The notes below the pieces were generated by a model. The model ran no database searches and was not told the DNA's origin. It saw only the letters and a program-made list of their open reading frames with translations. Positions 18,499 through 26,135 of a stretch of DNA of 47,517 bases are shown in pieces. This DNA comes from Rhodococcus aetherivorans (GTDB taxonomy: Bacteria; Actinomycetota; Actinomycetes; Mycobacteriales; Mycobacteriaceae): positions 1 to 47,517 of the forward strand of contig NZ_JAALEG010000045.1 of assembly GCF_011058165.1 (NCBI RefSeq), written 5' to 3'. Both the position numbers and the translations under genes were made by a program. Within the stretch, counting starts at the first letter, position 1. Every line of letters starts with the position of its first letter.

Positions 18499-20244
18499 GT
18501 GCATACCTTCGAGGTCTGGGCTCCGACCCCGCAATCCGTCCGGCTCCGCGTCGACGGCACGGACCACCCCATGCGCCGGGACGACGGCGGCTGGTGGCGC
18601 GCCGAGGTCGACGCCTCCCCCGGTGCCCGCTACGGGTACGTCCTCGACGACGACGAGACCGTGCTGCCCGACCCGCGCTCGCCGCGGCAACCCGACGGCG
18701 TGCACGGCCTGTCCCAGCTGCACTCGCTCGACGAGAGCGCCTGGACCGACGCGTCCTGGACCGGTCGGCAACTCGCCGGCGGAGTGGTCTACGAGCTGCA
18801 CGTGGGCACCTTCACCGATGGCGGCACCTTCGACGCGGCCGTCGACCGCCTCGACGACCTCGTCGAGCTCGGGGTGGACCTCGTCGAGCTGATGCCGGTC
18901 AACGCCTACAACGGCACCCGCGGCTGGGGCTACGACGGGGTGCTCTGGTATGCGGTGCACGAGCCGTACGGCGGCCCGGACGGCCTGCAGCGCTTCGTGG
19001 ACGCCGCCCACGCCCGCGGCCTCGGGGTGATCCTGGACGTGGTCTACAACCATCTCGGACCGTCCGGCAACTACCTGGACCGCTACGGCCCGTACCTGTC
19101 CGGCGGGCAGGGCACGTGGGGCGCATCGGTCAACCTCGACGGGCCGGACTCCGGCGAGGTGCGCCGCTACATCCTCGACAATGCCCTGCGGTGGATGCGG
19201 GACTTCCATATCGACGGGCTGCGCCTGGACGCGGTGCACGCACTGGTCGACCACACCGCCGTGCACCTGCTCGAGGAACTGGCCGTCGCGACGTACCGGA
19301 TGTCCGCGCACCTCGGCCGGCCGCTGAGCCTGATCGCCGAGAGCGACCTGAACGATCCGAAGACGATCTCGCCCCGCGCCGCCGGCGGCTACGGCCTGCA
19401 GGCGCAGTGGGACGACGACATCCACCACGCCGTGCACGCCGCCGTCTCCGGCGAACGACAGGGCTACTACGGCGATTTCGGTTCGCTCGACTGTCTCGCC
19501 CGCACCCTGCGGCACGGGTTCTTCCACGCCGGGACCTATTCGAGCTTCCGCGGGCGCACGCACGGGCGCCCGCTCGACGTCGGGCGCATCCCGGCGAGCG
19601 CCCTGCTCGCCTACACGTGCACCCACGACCAGGTGGGCAACCGGGCGATCGGCGACCGGCCCGGTCACTACCTCGACCACGGTCAGCTCGCCGTCAAGGC
19701 CGCGCTGGTGCTCACCTCCCCCTTCACGCCGATGTTGTTCATGGGCGAGGAGTGGGACGCGAGTTCACCGTTCCAGTACTTCACCTCCCACCCGGAACCC
19801 GAGCTGGCCCGGGCCACCGCCGAGGGACGCCGGCGCGAGTTCTCCGAGCACGGATGGGACGCCGAGGACGTGCCCGACCCTCAGGATCCGGAGACGTTCC
19901 GGCGGTCGACCCTGAACTGGGCCGAGCGCGCCGAGCCGGGCCACGCGCGGGTGCTCGACTGCTACCGGCAGCTGCTGGCGCTGCGCCGCGAACGCGCCGA
20001 GCTGACCGATCCGTGGCTCGAGCACCTGCACGTCGACTACGACGAGGACGAGCGCTGGATCGTGATGCACCGCGGCGGCCTTCATGTGGCGTGCAACCTC
20101 GGGCCCGACCCGGTGACCGTGCCCTTCGGTGGTGCTCCCCTGGTGTGGTGGGAGCCGGTTGTGGTCAACCGGACCGGGTCCGCGACGCTCGTGCCGGGGC
20201 ACTCGTTCGTCGTGCTCGACTCTGCCGTCACACCGCGGGCCTGA
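18499..20244 (+). CDS. treZ: Malto-oligosyltrehalose trehalohydrolase
   Basis: The 581-residue protein is a GH13 enzyme that releases trehalose from maltooligosyl-trehalose made by TreY. It shows an N-terminal CBM48-like domain (FEVWAPTPQSVRLRVDG) and a TIM barrel with catalytic Asp244 (GLRLDAVHA), Glu281 (LIAESD) and Asp377 (THDQVGN). The family region GWGYDGVLWYAVHEPYGGP is present. I chose the GTG at 18499 because it starts just before the FEVWAP block; the upstream in-frame ATG at 18433 would lie in the regulator's promoter region. No treX or treY is adjacent on either side, which is unusual. The gene ends at a cluster of short tandem repeats, convergent with the MFS gene. Confidence 0.93.
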   Translation: MHTFEVWAPTPQSVRLRVDGTDHPMRRDDGGWWRAEVDASPGARYGYVLDDDETVLPDPRSPRQPDGVHGLSQLHSLDESAWTDASWTGRQLAGGVVYELHVGTFTDGGTFDAAVDRLDDLVELGVDLVELMPVNAYNGTRGWGYDGVLWYAVHEPYGGPDGLQRFVDAAHARGLGVILDVVYNHLGPSGNYLDRYGPYLSGGQGTWGASVNLDGPDSGEVRRYILDNALRWMRDFHIDGLRLDAVHALVDHTAVHLLEELAVATYRMSAHLGRPLSLIAESDLNDPKTISPRAAGGYGLQAQWDDDIHHAVHAAVSGERQGYYGDFGSLDCLARTLRHGFFHAGTYSSFRGRTHGRPLDVGRIPASALLAYTCTHDQVGNRAIGDRPGHYLDHGQLAVKAALVLTSPFTPMLFMGEEWDASSPFQYFTSHPEPELARATAEGRRREFSEHGWDAEDVPDPQDPETFRRSTLNWAERAEPGHARVLDCYRQLLALRRERAELTDPWLEHLHVDYDEDERWIVMHRGGLHVACNLGPDPVTVPFGGAPLVWWEPVVVNRTGSATLVPGHSFVVLDSAVTPRA

Positions 20245-20320
20245 GGCCGCGCAGGGTCACCGCAGGCCGGAGGCCGCACAGGGTCACCGCAGCCGGAGGC
20301 GCACAGGATCACCGCCGGCG
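20243..20320. repeat. Three degenerate tandem copies of a 26-bp unit
   Basis: Units begin at 20243, 20270 and 20296 and share the pattern GAGGCCGCRCAGGGTCACCG followed by CAGGCCG-like sequence. They decay from unit 1 to unit 3. They fill the gap between the convergent treZ and MFS genes, and the third unit overlaps the last codons and stop of the MFS gene. Confidence 0.7.
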
Positions 20321-21832
20321 GAGCATGCGCAGGGTCAGCGCGGCGGTGGCCGCCAGGATCACCGCCGTGGCGGCCGCGGCCCCGTGCGTGCCGGCGACGA
20401 ACGCGGCCCGCGCCGACTCGAGCAGGGCCTCGGCCTCCGCCGCCGGGAGTCGTCCGGCCGCGGCCACCGCGCCGCCGAGGGTGTCGAACTCGTGGCCGGA
20501 GCCCGGAATCCCGAGCCGGGAACGGTAGACGGCCGTGACGACGCTGCCGAGCACCGCCACCCCCAGCGCGACACCGAGTTCGTACGCCGTCTCCGACACC
20601 GCCGACGCGGCGCCGGCCCGGTCCGCCGGGGCGGCCCCGACCACCAGGTCGGTGGTGAGGGTCAGCGCGACGCCGACCCCCACGCCGATGAGGGTGAAGC
20701 CGACGACGAACAACCCCGCCCCGTGGGTGGTGCCGAGAGCCAGCAACATCGCCGCACCCACGGCCGCGATGGCCAGAGCACCCGACAGGACGGTCCCGAC
20801 GGGCAGGCGCCGCACGAGCCATGCCGCTCCGAGCGAGGACAGAGCGCTGGTCGCGGTCCCGGGGAGCATCAGCAGACCCGCCTGTAGTGGTCCGATCCCG
20901 AGCACCAGCTGCAGATACTGCGACCCGAAGAACAGCACCCCGGCGAGGGCGAAGATCGCCAGCAGATTCGTCAGTACGGCCGCGGAGAACTCGCGCCGCC
21001 GGAACAGAGTGAGATCGAGCAGCGGGTTCTTCGCGACCCGCTGACGGTGCACGAACGCCGCGGCGGCCGTCAGACCGCCGCCCAGCGCGACCAGCGCGGC
21101 GGCATGCGGGCCGTGCAGCGCCGTTTCCTTGACCGCGTAGACGATCGGAACCACGGCCAGCAGCGACAGCGCGGCCCCCGGCAGGTCGAAGCGGCCCGGG
21201 TGCGGATCCCGCGATTCCGGGACGAGGAACGGCCCGGCGAGGACGAGCACCGCCATGATCGGCAGGTTGATCAGGAAGACCGACCCCCACCAGAAGTGTT
21301 CGAGCAGCCAGCCGCCCACGAGCGGGCCGAGCGCGGCGCCGCCGCCGGCCATCGCGCCCCACACGCCGATGGCGACGGTCCGCTCCCGCGGGTCGGTGAA
21401 CATGTGCCGGATGAGCCCCAGGGTCGCGGGCATGAGGGTGGCGCCGGAGATTCCCTGCAATGCACGCGCCAGGATCAGCATCTCGGGGCTCACCGCCCAC
21501 GCCGCGACGGCCGAGGCCGCGGCGAAGCCGACGGCGCCGACCAGCAGGAGCCGGCGACGGCCGACGCGGTCGCCGAGCACGCCCATCGTCACGAGCAGGC
21601 CGGCGACGGCGAACGAGTACACGTCGATGATCCACAGCAGCTGCACCCCGCTCGGGGCCAGATCGGCACTGAGGAAGGGCAGGGCGAGGTCGAGAACGGT
21701 CGCGTCGACCGCGATCAGCAACACGGCACAGGCGAGTACCACCAGCCCCGCCCAGGTGCGCACACCCGCGGGCGCAGGCCCGGTCCCCGCGGCCGCCGGG
21801 CGGAGCCCCGGCATCTGCCCGGTGTTCGTCAT
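20309..21832 (-). CDS. MFS drug exporter, DHA2 (14-helix) type
   Basis: The 507-residue inner-membrane protein has the layout of EmrB/QacA-type proton antiporters. Visible motifs are DATVLDLALPFLSADL in helix 1, GDRVGRRRLLLVG (motif A), LARALQGISGA (motif B) and GAALGPLVGGWL (antiporter motif C), with further helices to residue about 500. It starts at ATG with GGAAGA upstream. It is divergently transcribed from a small TetR gene with palindromic operators between them, the classical layout of a repressor-controlled efflux pump. The substrate is unknown but probably a hydrophobic or cationic compound. Confidence 0.9.
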   Translation of the reverse strand: MTNTGQMPGLRPAAAGTGPAPAGVRTWAGLVVLACAVLLIAVDATVLDLALPFLSADLAPSGVQLLWIIDVYSFAVAGLLVTMGVLGDRVGRRRLLLVGAVGFAAASAVAAWAVSPEMLILARALQGISGATLMPATLGLIRHMFTDPRERTVAIGVWGAMAGGGAALGPLVGGWLLEHFWWGSVFLINLPIMAVLVLAGPFLVPESRDPHPGRFDLPGAALSLLAVVPIVYAVKETALHGPHAAALVALGGGLTAAAAFVHRQRVAKNPLLDLTLFRRREFSAAVLTNLLAIFALAGVLFFGSQYLQLVLGIGPLQAGLLMLPGTATSALSSLGAAWLVRRLPVGTVLSGALAIAAVGAAMLLALGTTHGAGLFVVGFTLIGVGVGVALTLTTDLVVGAAPADRAGAASAVSETAYELGVALGVAVLGSVVTAVYRSRLGIPGSGHEFDTLGGAVAAAGRLPAAEAEALLESARAAFVAGTHGAAAATAVILAATAALTLRMLRRR

Positions 21833-21852
21833 CCGTCTTCCCTCCACACTGA

Positions 21853-21900
21853 ACCGTCCAGCCGGTACAGAAATACGGTAGCACCGACCGTCCGGACGGT
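21853..21900. promoter_or_regulatory. Paired TetR operators in the MFS/tetR divergent promoter
   Basis: A perfect 14-bp palindrome ACCGTCCGGACGGT lies at 21887-21900, and a second, imperfect copy ACCGTCCAGCCGGT lies at 21853-21866. The spacing between copies is 34 bp. Such sites between a TetR gene and a divergent pump gene are the usual target of the repressor; here they would cover both promoters. Confidence 0.7.
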
Positions 21901-21926
21901 ACAAAGACAATCGGTAGAATCGGCCC

Positions 21927-22463
21927 ATGGCCTCCGACACCCGCGACCGCATCCTCGACGCCCTCGAACGCACCCTCGTCGACGTGGGGGTCGCCCAGGT
22001 GACGCTCGAGGGCGTCGCGGCCGCCGCGGGCGTCTCGAAAGGCGGCCTGCTGTACCACTTTCCGACCAAGGAGTCGATGCTCGCCGCGATGGTGCGGCGC
22101 CTCGGCGAACGGGGCGACGCCCGGCTCGCCGATGCCGTCGCCGGCGGCACCCCGGTCGCGGAGTGGTATCTCGCCGATCCGGACGAGACCGGCGACGCCG
22201 CGGAGATGGCCCTGTTCCGGTCCACGGTGGCGGCGCTGCGCAGTGCCGACGGCCAGCACGACGACGTGCAGCGCGCGGTGGTCGAGGTGATGCGCTCGTG
22301 GGACGAGGGCCTGCGCGCCGAGATCGACGATCCCGTCACCGCCGAGATCGTGCGCCTCGTGGGCGACGGCATCTACCTCGGTGCGATGCTCGGCCTCCCG
22401 AAGCCCGATCCGGAACTGCACAGACAGGTGGTCGCCCGCCTGCTCGGCTCCGCACACCCCTGA
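21927..22463 (+). CDS. TetR-family repressor of the MFS exporter
   Basis: The 178-residue protein has the TetR HTH (VTLEGVAAAAGVSKGGLLYH, then FPTKESML) followed by a short helical ligand domain typical of the TetR_C_37-like group. It is divergent from the MFS gene, with 94 bp between the starts and the palindromes at 21853-21900 between them, so repression of both genes is likely. It ends 90 bp before a terminator hairpin shared with ilvA. Confidence 0.9.
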   Translation: MASDTRDRILDALERTLVDVGVAQVTLEGVAAAAGVSKGGLLYHFPTKESMLAAMVRRLGERGDARLADAVAGGTPVAEWYLADPDETGDAAEMALFRSTVAALRSADGQHDDVQRAVVEVMRSWDEGLRAEIDDPVTAEIVRLVGDGIYLGAMLGLPKPDPELHRQVVARLLGSAHP

Positions 22464-22553
22464 TCGCCGGAACCGCCGCCACACCCGCACCGATCGGAAT
22501 CACCCGGGCGGCGCACGCGGTTCACGGGCGCCGGCACACACCGGACGGGCGGG

Positions 22554-22585
22554 CCCGGCGGGGACAACACACCTCCCCCGCCGGG
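22554..22585. terminator. Bidirectional terminator between tetR and ilvA
   Basis: A perfect 10-bp stem (CCCGGCGGGG / CCCCGCCGGG) with a 12-nt loop lies between the convergent TetR and ilvA genes, 13 bp from the ilvA stop codon. There is no T-run. Confidence 0.65.
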
Positions 22586-22598
22586 AATCCCGTGCGGC

Positions 22599-23951
22599 TC
22601 AGGTGAGATAACGGTAGGCCGGCGAGCCCGGCTCGAGCCGCTGCGCCTCGATCGGCGAGGCCGACATGCGCGCCAGCAGCGGCGACAGGCCGTCCGCCGC
22701 CCCGAGTTCGATGCCGACCAGCGCCGCCCCGAATTCCCGGTTGTTGCGCTTGACGTACTCGAACAGCGTGATGTCGTCGTCGGGTCCGAGCACCTCGTCG
22801 AGGAACCGCCGCAACGCACCCGGCTCCTGGGGGAAGTCCACCAGGAAGTAGTGCTTGAGGCCGCGGTGCACGAGGGAGCGCTCGATGATTTCCCCGTAGC
22901 GGGAGACGTCGTTGTTGCCCCCCGAGATCAGGCACACCACCGTCGAGCCCGGCGCGATGGTCAACCCCTCGAGAGCAGCGACGGACAGCGCGCCCGCGGG
23001 CTCGGCGATGATGCCCTCGTTCTGGTACAGATCCAGCATCGCGGTGCACACTGCACCCTCGTCGACCTGGGTCATCCCGAACGGTCCGGTGCCCAGACCG
23101 TCGTTGCGGAGCGCCGCGACCAGCGGCAGGTTCGCGTGGGAGACGATCTCGGCGCCGAGCCGGGAGACCACCGCGTAGGGCACGTCGCCGACCCGCTTGA
23201 CGGCGGCACCGTCGACGAACGGATCCACCTCGGGCAGGGTCACCGGTCCGCCCGCGACGAGGGCCGCGGTCATCGACGCCGCGCCGGCCGGTTCCACCCC
23301 GACGATGGAGGTGGACGGCGACTTCTCGTGCAGGTACGCCGCGATGCCGGCCAGACAACCGCCACCGCCGACCGGAACCAGCACCAGGTCCGGCGCCGCG
23401 GGCAGCTGGTCGAGCACCTCGCGGGCGATGGTCCCCTGCCCCGCCGCGGTGCGCGCGTCGTCGAACGGCGCGACCATCGTCGCGCCGGTACGCGCGACGT
23501 CCTCGGCGGCGGCGGCCGCCGCCGCGTCGAACGTGTCGCCCGTGGGGATGAGTTCGACGAAGGCACCGCCGTGCGCACGGATGCGGTCCCGCTTCTGCTT
23601 CGGGGTCCGGGTGGGCACGTAGATCCGGCCCATCACCCCCATCGCCCGGCAGGCGTAGGCCACACCCTGCGCGTGATTGCCGGCGCTGGCCGTCACCACA
23701 CCCGCCTCGCGTTCGGCGGGAGAGAGCTGCGCCATGACGTTGTATGCGCCGCGCAGCTTGTAGGAGCGGACGCGGGTGAGGTCCTCGCGCTTGAGATAGA
23801 CGTTCGCGCCGGTGAGGACGGAGAGCCGCTCGCTGTGCTCGAGCGGGGTGGGCGCGACCACCGCCGAAATTCGCTCCGCCGCGGCCTCGATGTCGGCCAC
23901 GCTCAGGGCGGGCAGGTGCATCGGATCGGCGGCTCGCGAGGTAGTGGTCAC
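22599..23951 (-). CDS. ilvA: Threonine ammonia-lyase (threonine deaminase)
   Basis: The 450-residue PLP enzyme converts threonine to 2-oxobutyrate and ammonia, the first step of isoleucine synthesis. The PLP lysine is Lys65 in SYKLRGA, followed by TASAGNHAQGVA and the phosphate-binding loop VGGGGCLAG. From about residue 355 it has an ACT-like regulatory region (HYFLVDFPQEPGALRRFLDE), shorter than the double ACT of the enterobacterial enzyme and as in other actinobacteria. The GTG start at 23951 has only a weak RBS; the ATG at codon 11 is an alternative. Its position next to the F420-type enzyme and treZ matches the mycobacterial order. No attenuator was seen upstream. Confidence 0.94.
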   Translation of the reverse strand: MTTTSRAADPMHLPALSVADIEAAAERISAVVAPTPLEHSERLSVLTGANVYLKREDLTRVRSYKLRGAYNVMAQLSPAEREAGVVTASAGNHAQGVAYACRAMGVMGRIYVPTRTPKQKRDRIRAHGGAFVELIPTGDTFDAAAAAAAEDVARTGATMVAPFDDARTAAGQGTIAREVLDQLPAAPDLVLVPVGGGGCLAGIAAYLHEKSPSTSIVGVEPAGAASMTAALVAGGPVTLPEVDPFVDGAAVKRVGDVPYAVVSRLGAEIVSHANLPLVAALRNDGLGTGPFGMTQVDEGAVCTAMLDLYQNEGIIAEPAGALSVAALEGLTIAPGSTVVCLISGGNNDVSRYGEIIERSLVHRGLKHYFLVDFPQEPGALRRFLDEVLGPDDDITLFEYVKRNNREFGAALVGIELGAADGLSPLLARMSASPIEAQRLEPGSPAYRYLT

Positions 23952-24036
23952 CTACCTATGCTGCCACTGCCCGCCCGGAACCCCCAACGCGGGTTTCGTC
24001 ACCCCGCCGGCCACACCCGGCTCCCGCGCTCGCGCG

Positions 24037-24471
24037 TCAGCGCGGTTCCAGGATCAGGAGCGGGATCTCCCGGTCCGTCTTCTTCTGGTACTCCGCGTAA
24101 TCGGGGAAGGCCTCGACCGCGCGCCGCCACCACAGATCCTTCTCCTCGCCGTGGACCTCGCGGGCGGTCATGTCCCGGACCGTCGGCCCGTCACGCAGTT
24201 CGACGTGCGGGTCCGCCAGGACGTTGTAGTACCAGACCGGATGCTTCGGGGCACCGCCGAGGGAGGCGACCACCGCGTAGACGCCGTCGTGCTCGACCCG
24301 CATCAGCGGGGTCTTGCGCAGCTTGCCGGTCCTCGCTCCGCGGCTGGTCAGCACGACGACGGGCCGGCCGTTCAGGGTAGTACCCTCGGTACCGCCGGAA
24401 CTCTCGTACAGCGCCACCTGGTCGGCGGCCCACTGGGACGGACTCGGTTCGTATTCTCCGGTGAGAGGCAT
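24037..24471 (-). CDS. Deazaflavin (F420)-dependent nitroreductase family protein, Rv1558 type
   Basis: The 144-residue protein belongs to the DDN / F420H2-dependent reductase family: [20 protein letters not shown] is the F420-binding signature, followed by [20 protein letters not shown] and [19 protein letters not shown] at the C-terminus. Such proteins reduce quinones or activated nitro or alkene substrates with F420H2. I chose ATG 24471 ([10 protein letters not shown]), which matches the usual N-terminus; the RBS is weak. It lies 85 bp upstream of ilvA on the same strand and may be co-transcribed with it. The backbone synteny breaks just upstream of this gene. Confidence 0.88.
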   Translation of the reverse strand: MPLTGEYEPSPSQWAADQVALYESSGGTEGTTLNGRPVVVLTSRGARTGKLRKTPLMRVEHDGVYAVVASLGGAPKHPVWYYNVLADPHVELRDGPTVRDMTAREVHGEEKDLWWRRAVEAFPDYAEYQKKTDREIPLLILEPR

Positions 24472-24526
24472 GGCCCCGATTCGACCACGCCCGGCCGCCC
24501 CTCGCTGCCAAAACACGGCTCATCTG

Positions 24527-24664
24527 TCAAACCACCAGCGAAAAAGGGTCGCCAGGCAACCGACGTGCATTCAACGTCTCGACCAGCCGCCGGATCACTG
24601 GCTTCGGCTCGGACTCCCGATGCAGCCGCAACGCGCGTTCACGCAGCTGGCTGGGCACTTCCAC
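24527..24664 (-). pseudogene. IS3-type transposase OrfA remnant
   Basis: A 45-codon fragment reads VPSQLRERALRLHRESEPKP and VIRRLVETLN before leaving the family pattern and stopping. The start of IS3-family OrfA proteins (xxLRERAxRLxxES...IRRxAExLG) is recognisable, but the helix-turn-helix and leucine zipper that should follow are missing. It marks the left edge of the accessory island. The call rests on a short match. Confidence 0.45.
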
Positions 24665-24929
24665 ATTCTCACGTGTATGGGTGCCAGAATATGATTAGCG
24701 TGACTAATTATCGGTTACATTGGTAGTTCGGGGCGTGGACACTCGAGAAGGACCGGTCTTGCTGTATTCGCCGAAGCGCGTCTGCCGGCCGGTCGGCCGC
24801 GACGATCGCGCCGACGGCAAGACGAAAGGATGCTGGTCCGAGTCCGTCACAACGGTGGCAACGTACTGATCGCATGGAAGCCCAACGGTTTCATTCCGGG
24901 GTGTCCGCGCACCGCCGCGCCTACCTGCG
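24665..24929. other. AT-richer non-coding stretch at island edge
   Basis: No convincing gene was found. The stretch includes ATTAGCGTGACTAAT (24694-24708), a 5-bp inverted repeat with a 5-bp spacer in an unusually AT-rich patch that could be a relic promoter or operator. The rest may be the decayed 3' part of the hydrolase fragment to the right. Confidence 0.4.
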
Positions 24930-25224
24930 CAAAGGATGCAGGTGCGGGCCTCGACCTCACCGACCACGCGGTTGACCGGCGCCGGGGTGGGGCGACAGTC
25001 AGCCAGGTCGAACCAGTCCGAGAGGGACTCGAGCAGCCAGGGGTGTCGAGCAGACCGCCGACCAGCAGGACGGGCAGTCCTCCCGCCTCCAACGGTGGGG
25101 CCGTAACTCCTCGGACCAGGTTGTGTGCCTGCTGCCGCTGCCGAAGGGCACGTGCCTCCTCGTACAGGGGCACGTGCAGCGCGGTGGCGAACCGGTCGGC
25201 CGCACGCAACAGATCAACAGCCAT
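24930..25224 (-). pseudogene. Frameshifted, truncated alpha/beta-hydrolase fragment
   Basis: The fragment starts at ATG 25224 (MAVDLLRAADRFATALHVPL) and runs through LPVLLVGGLLDTPG, which looks like the first strand and oxyanion turn of a lipase-like alpha/beta hydrolase. It then needs a frameshift to continue as LESLSDWFDLADCRPTPAPV and NRVVGEVEAR, after which similarity ends; no nucleophile elbow is present. I read it as the N-terminal third of a dead gene cut off by rearrangement at the island boundary. Confidence 0.55.
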
Positions 25225-25325
25225 GTGACAACTCTTGCGTGGATGACCTCGGTCACTCGACGGGGAAATCCCTCGAACTCGCCGTCCACCCGCTCCGATC
25301 GGGGACAACCCGGCGCGTCCGGTCC

Positions 25326-25895
25326 AGGGTTTCCCCCGTCGCCGGTCACCGTGCCCGTGCCGAATGCTGTTCTACGTCAACCATTCGTGCCGGCGGCTCA
25401 TCACCCGCCCGCCGCACACTGCGAGGGAGAACACCTTGACCAAGAACGTGTGTCGTGCAGCGGTGGCCGCCCCCAAGGCGATCCATCCCGTCAGGCTCGG
25501 CCCGCTTGCTCCCGCATCCGCGTCGATGTTCAGGGTGCCGGTCGTGGGCGGGTCGTGGGCGCGGCACTGTCACGTCGAGCGCCCACCTATCGGGAATCGG
25601 CAGGTCAGGTAGTCGACTACTCGTTACCGCCGCAGGACGAAGTGCGAGGCCTTCTGCACGGATGCTCTCCCCAGACCCGATATGGGACTTGCGAGTGCGT
25701 CGCAGGATGTGCCGATGAAGTGAGGGCGTCATGACCGAAGACGCAGCGATCGCCGAAGCCACGGGACGGTTCACCTCCGCCCGGCGCCGAAGCGGCTCGC
25801 CCGGCAGCGTGTCCGCCGTCGTCCGGTCCGGCCGCTGACTGCACGGTTCGTCCTGTCCCCACCCGTGGTATTTCCTCTCGGGGTAGAGATTTGCA
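25326..25895. repeat. Long direct repeat, left copy
   Basis: This segment is repeated in the same orientation at 34661-35208 with high but imperfect identity by eye. One tract of 47 nt (25476-25522) is identical to 34809-34855. Small open frames in it (for example one starting near 25436 and one at 25731) show frameshifting differences between copies and no recognisable domain, so I do not call genes. Both copies are about 9.3 kb apart and bracket the six-gene biosynthetic set. It may be a decayed mobile-element arm or a duplicated control region. Confidence 0.8.
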
Positions 25896-26135
25896 ACCTG
25901 GGGTGCCTACTGGGGGCAGCGGCGCCGGCACATTGTGGTAGGCGATCAGCTGCGCACCAGGCGGAGCGCAACGATGCAGAGATTCCGGGTAGGCCCGGCG
26001 CTCCCGAATCTGACCCCAGCCCCTACGTGTGGGGTCGCCCAAGGGCACCCGTGACGGTGACCCGATCGGGCCAGACCTCACCACATCGGGAAGCGACAAG
26101 AAGAGCAGGGACCGAAGTCCCGGGAGGAGCACGGC
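25896..26135 (+). promoter_or_regulatory. Leader and promoter region of the biosynthetic operon
   Basis: The 240 bp between the left direct repeat and the first operon gene hold no gene. They include ACCTGGGGT (25896-25904), close to the palindrome upstream of the chorismate-mutase gene at 12.8 kb, and an inverted repeat GACCCC / GGGGTC (26012-26017 and 26031-26036). The ribosome site GGAGGAGC precedes the ATG at 26136. I could not place -10 and -35 boxes with confidence. Confidence 0.4.

Noticed and set aside
20243-20320. Short repeats as a CRISPR array
   Set aside because: Units are tandem without spacers, degenerate, and no cas gene is nearby.
23952-24036. Possible attenuator or riboswitch upstream of ilvA
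   Set aside because: No leader peptide with Ile, Val or Leu codons and no alternative hairpins were seen in the short gap.
24472-26135. tRNA gene or phage-type attachment site at the island edge
   Set aside because: No cloverleaf or integrase gene was found; the repeats are too long and diverged for att cores.
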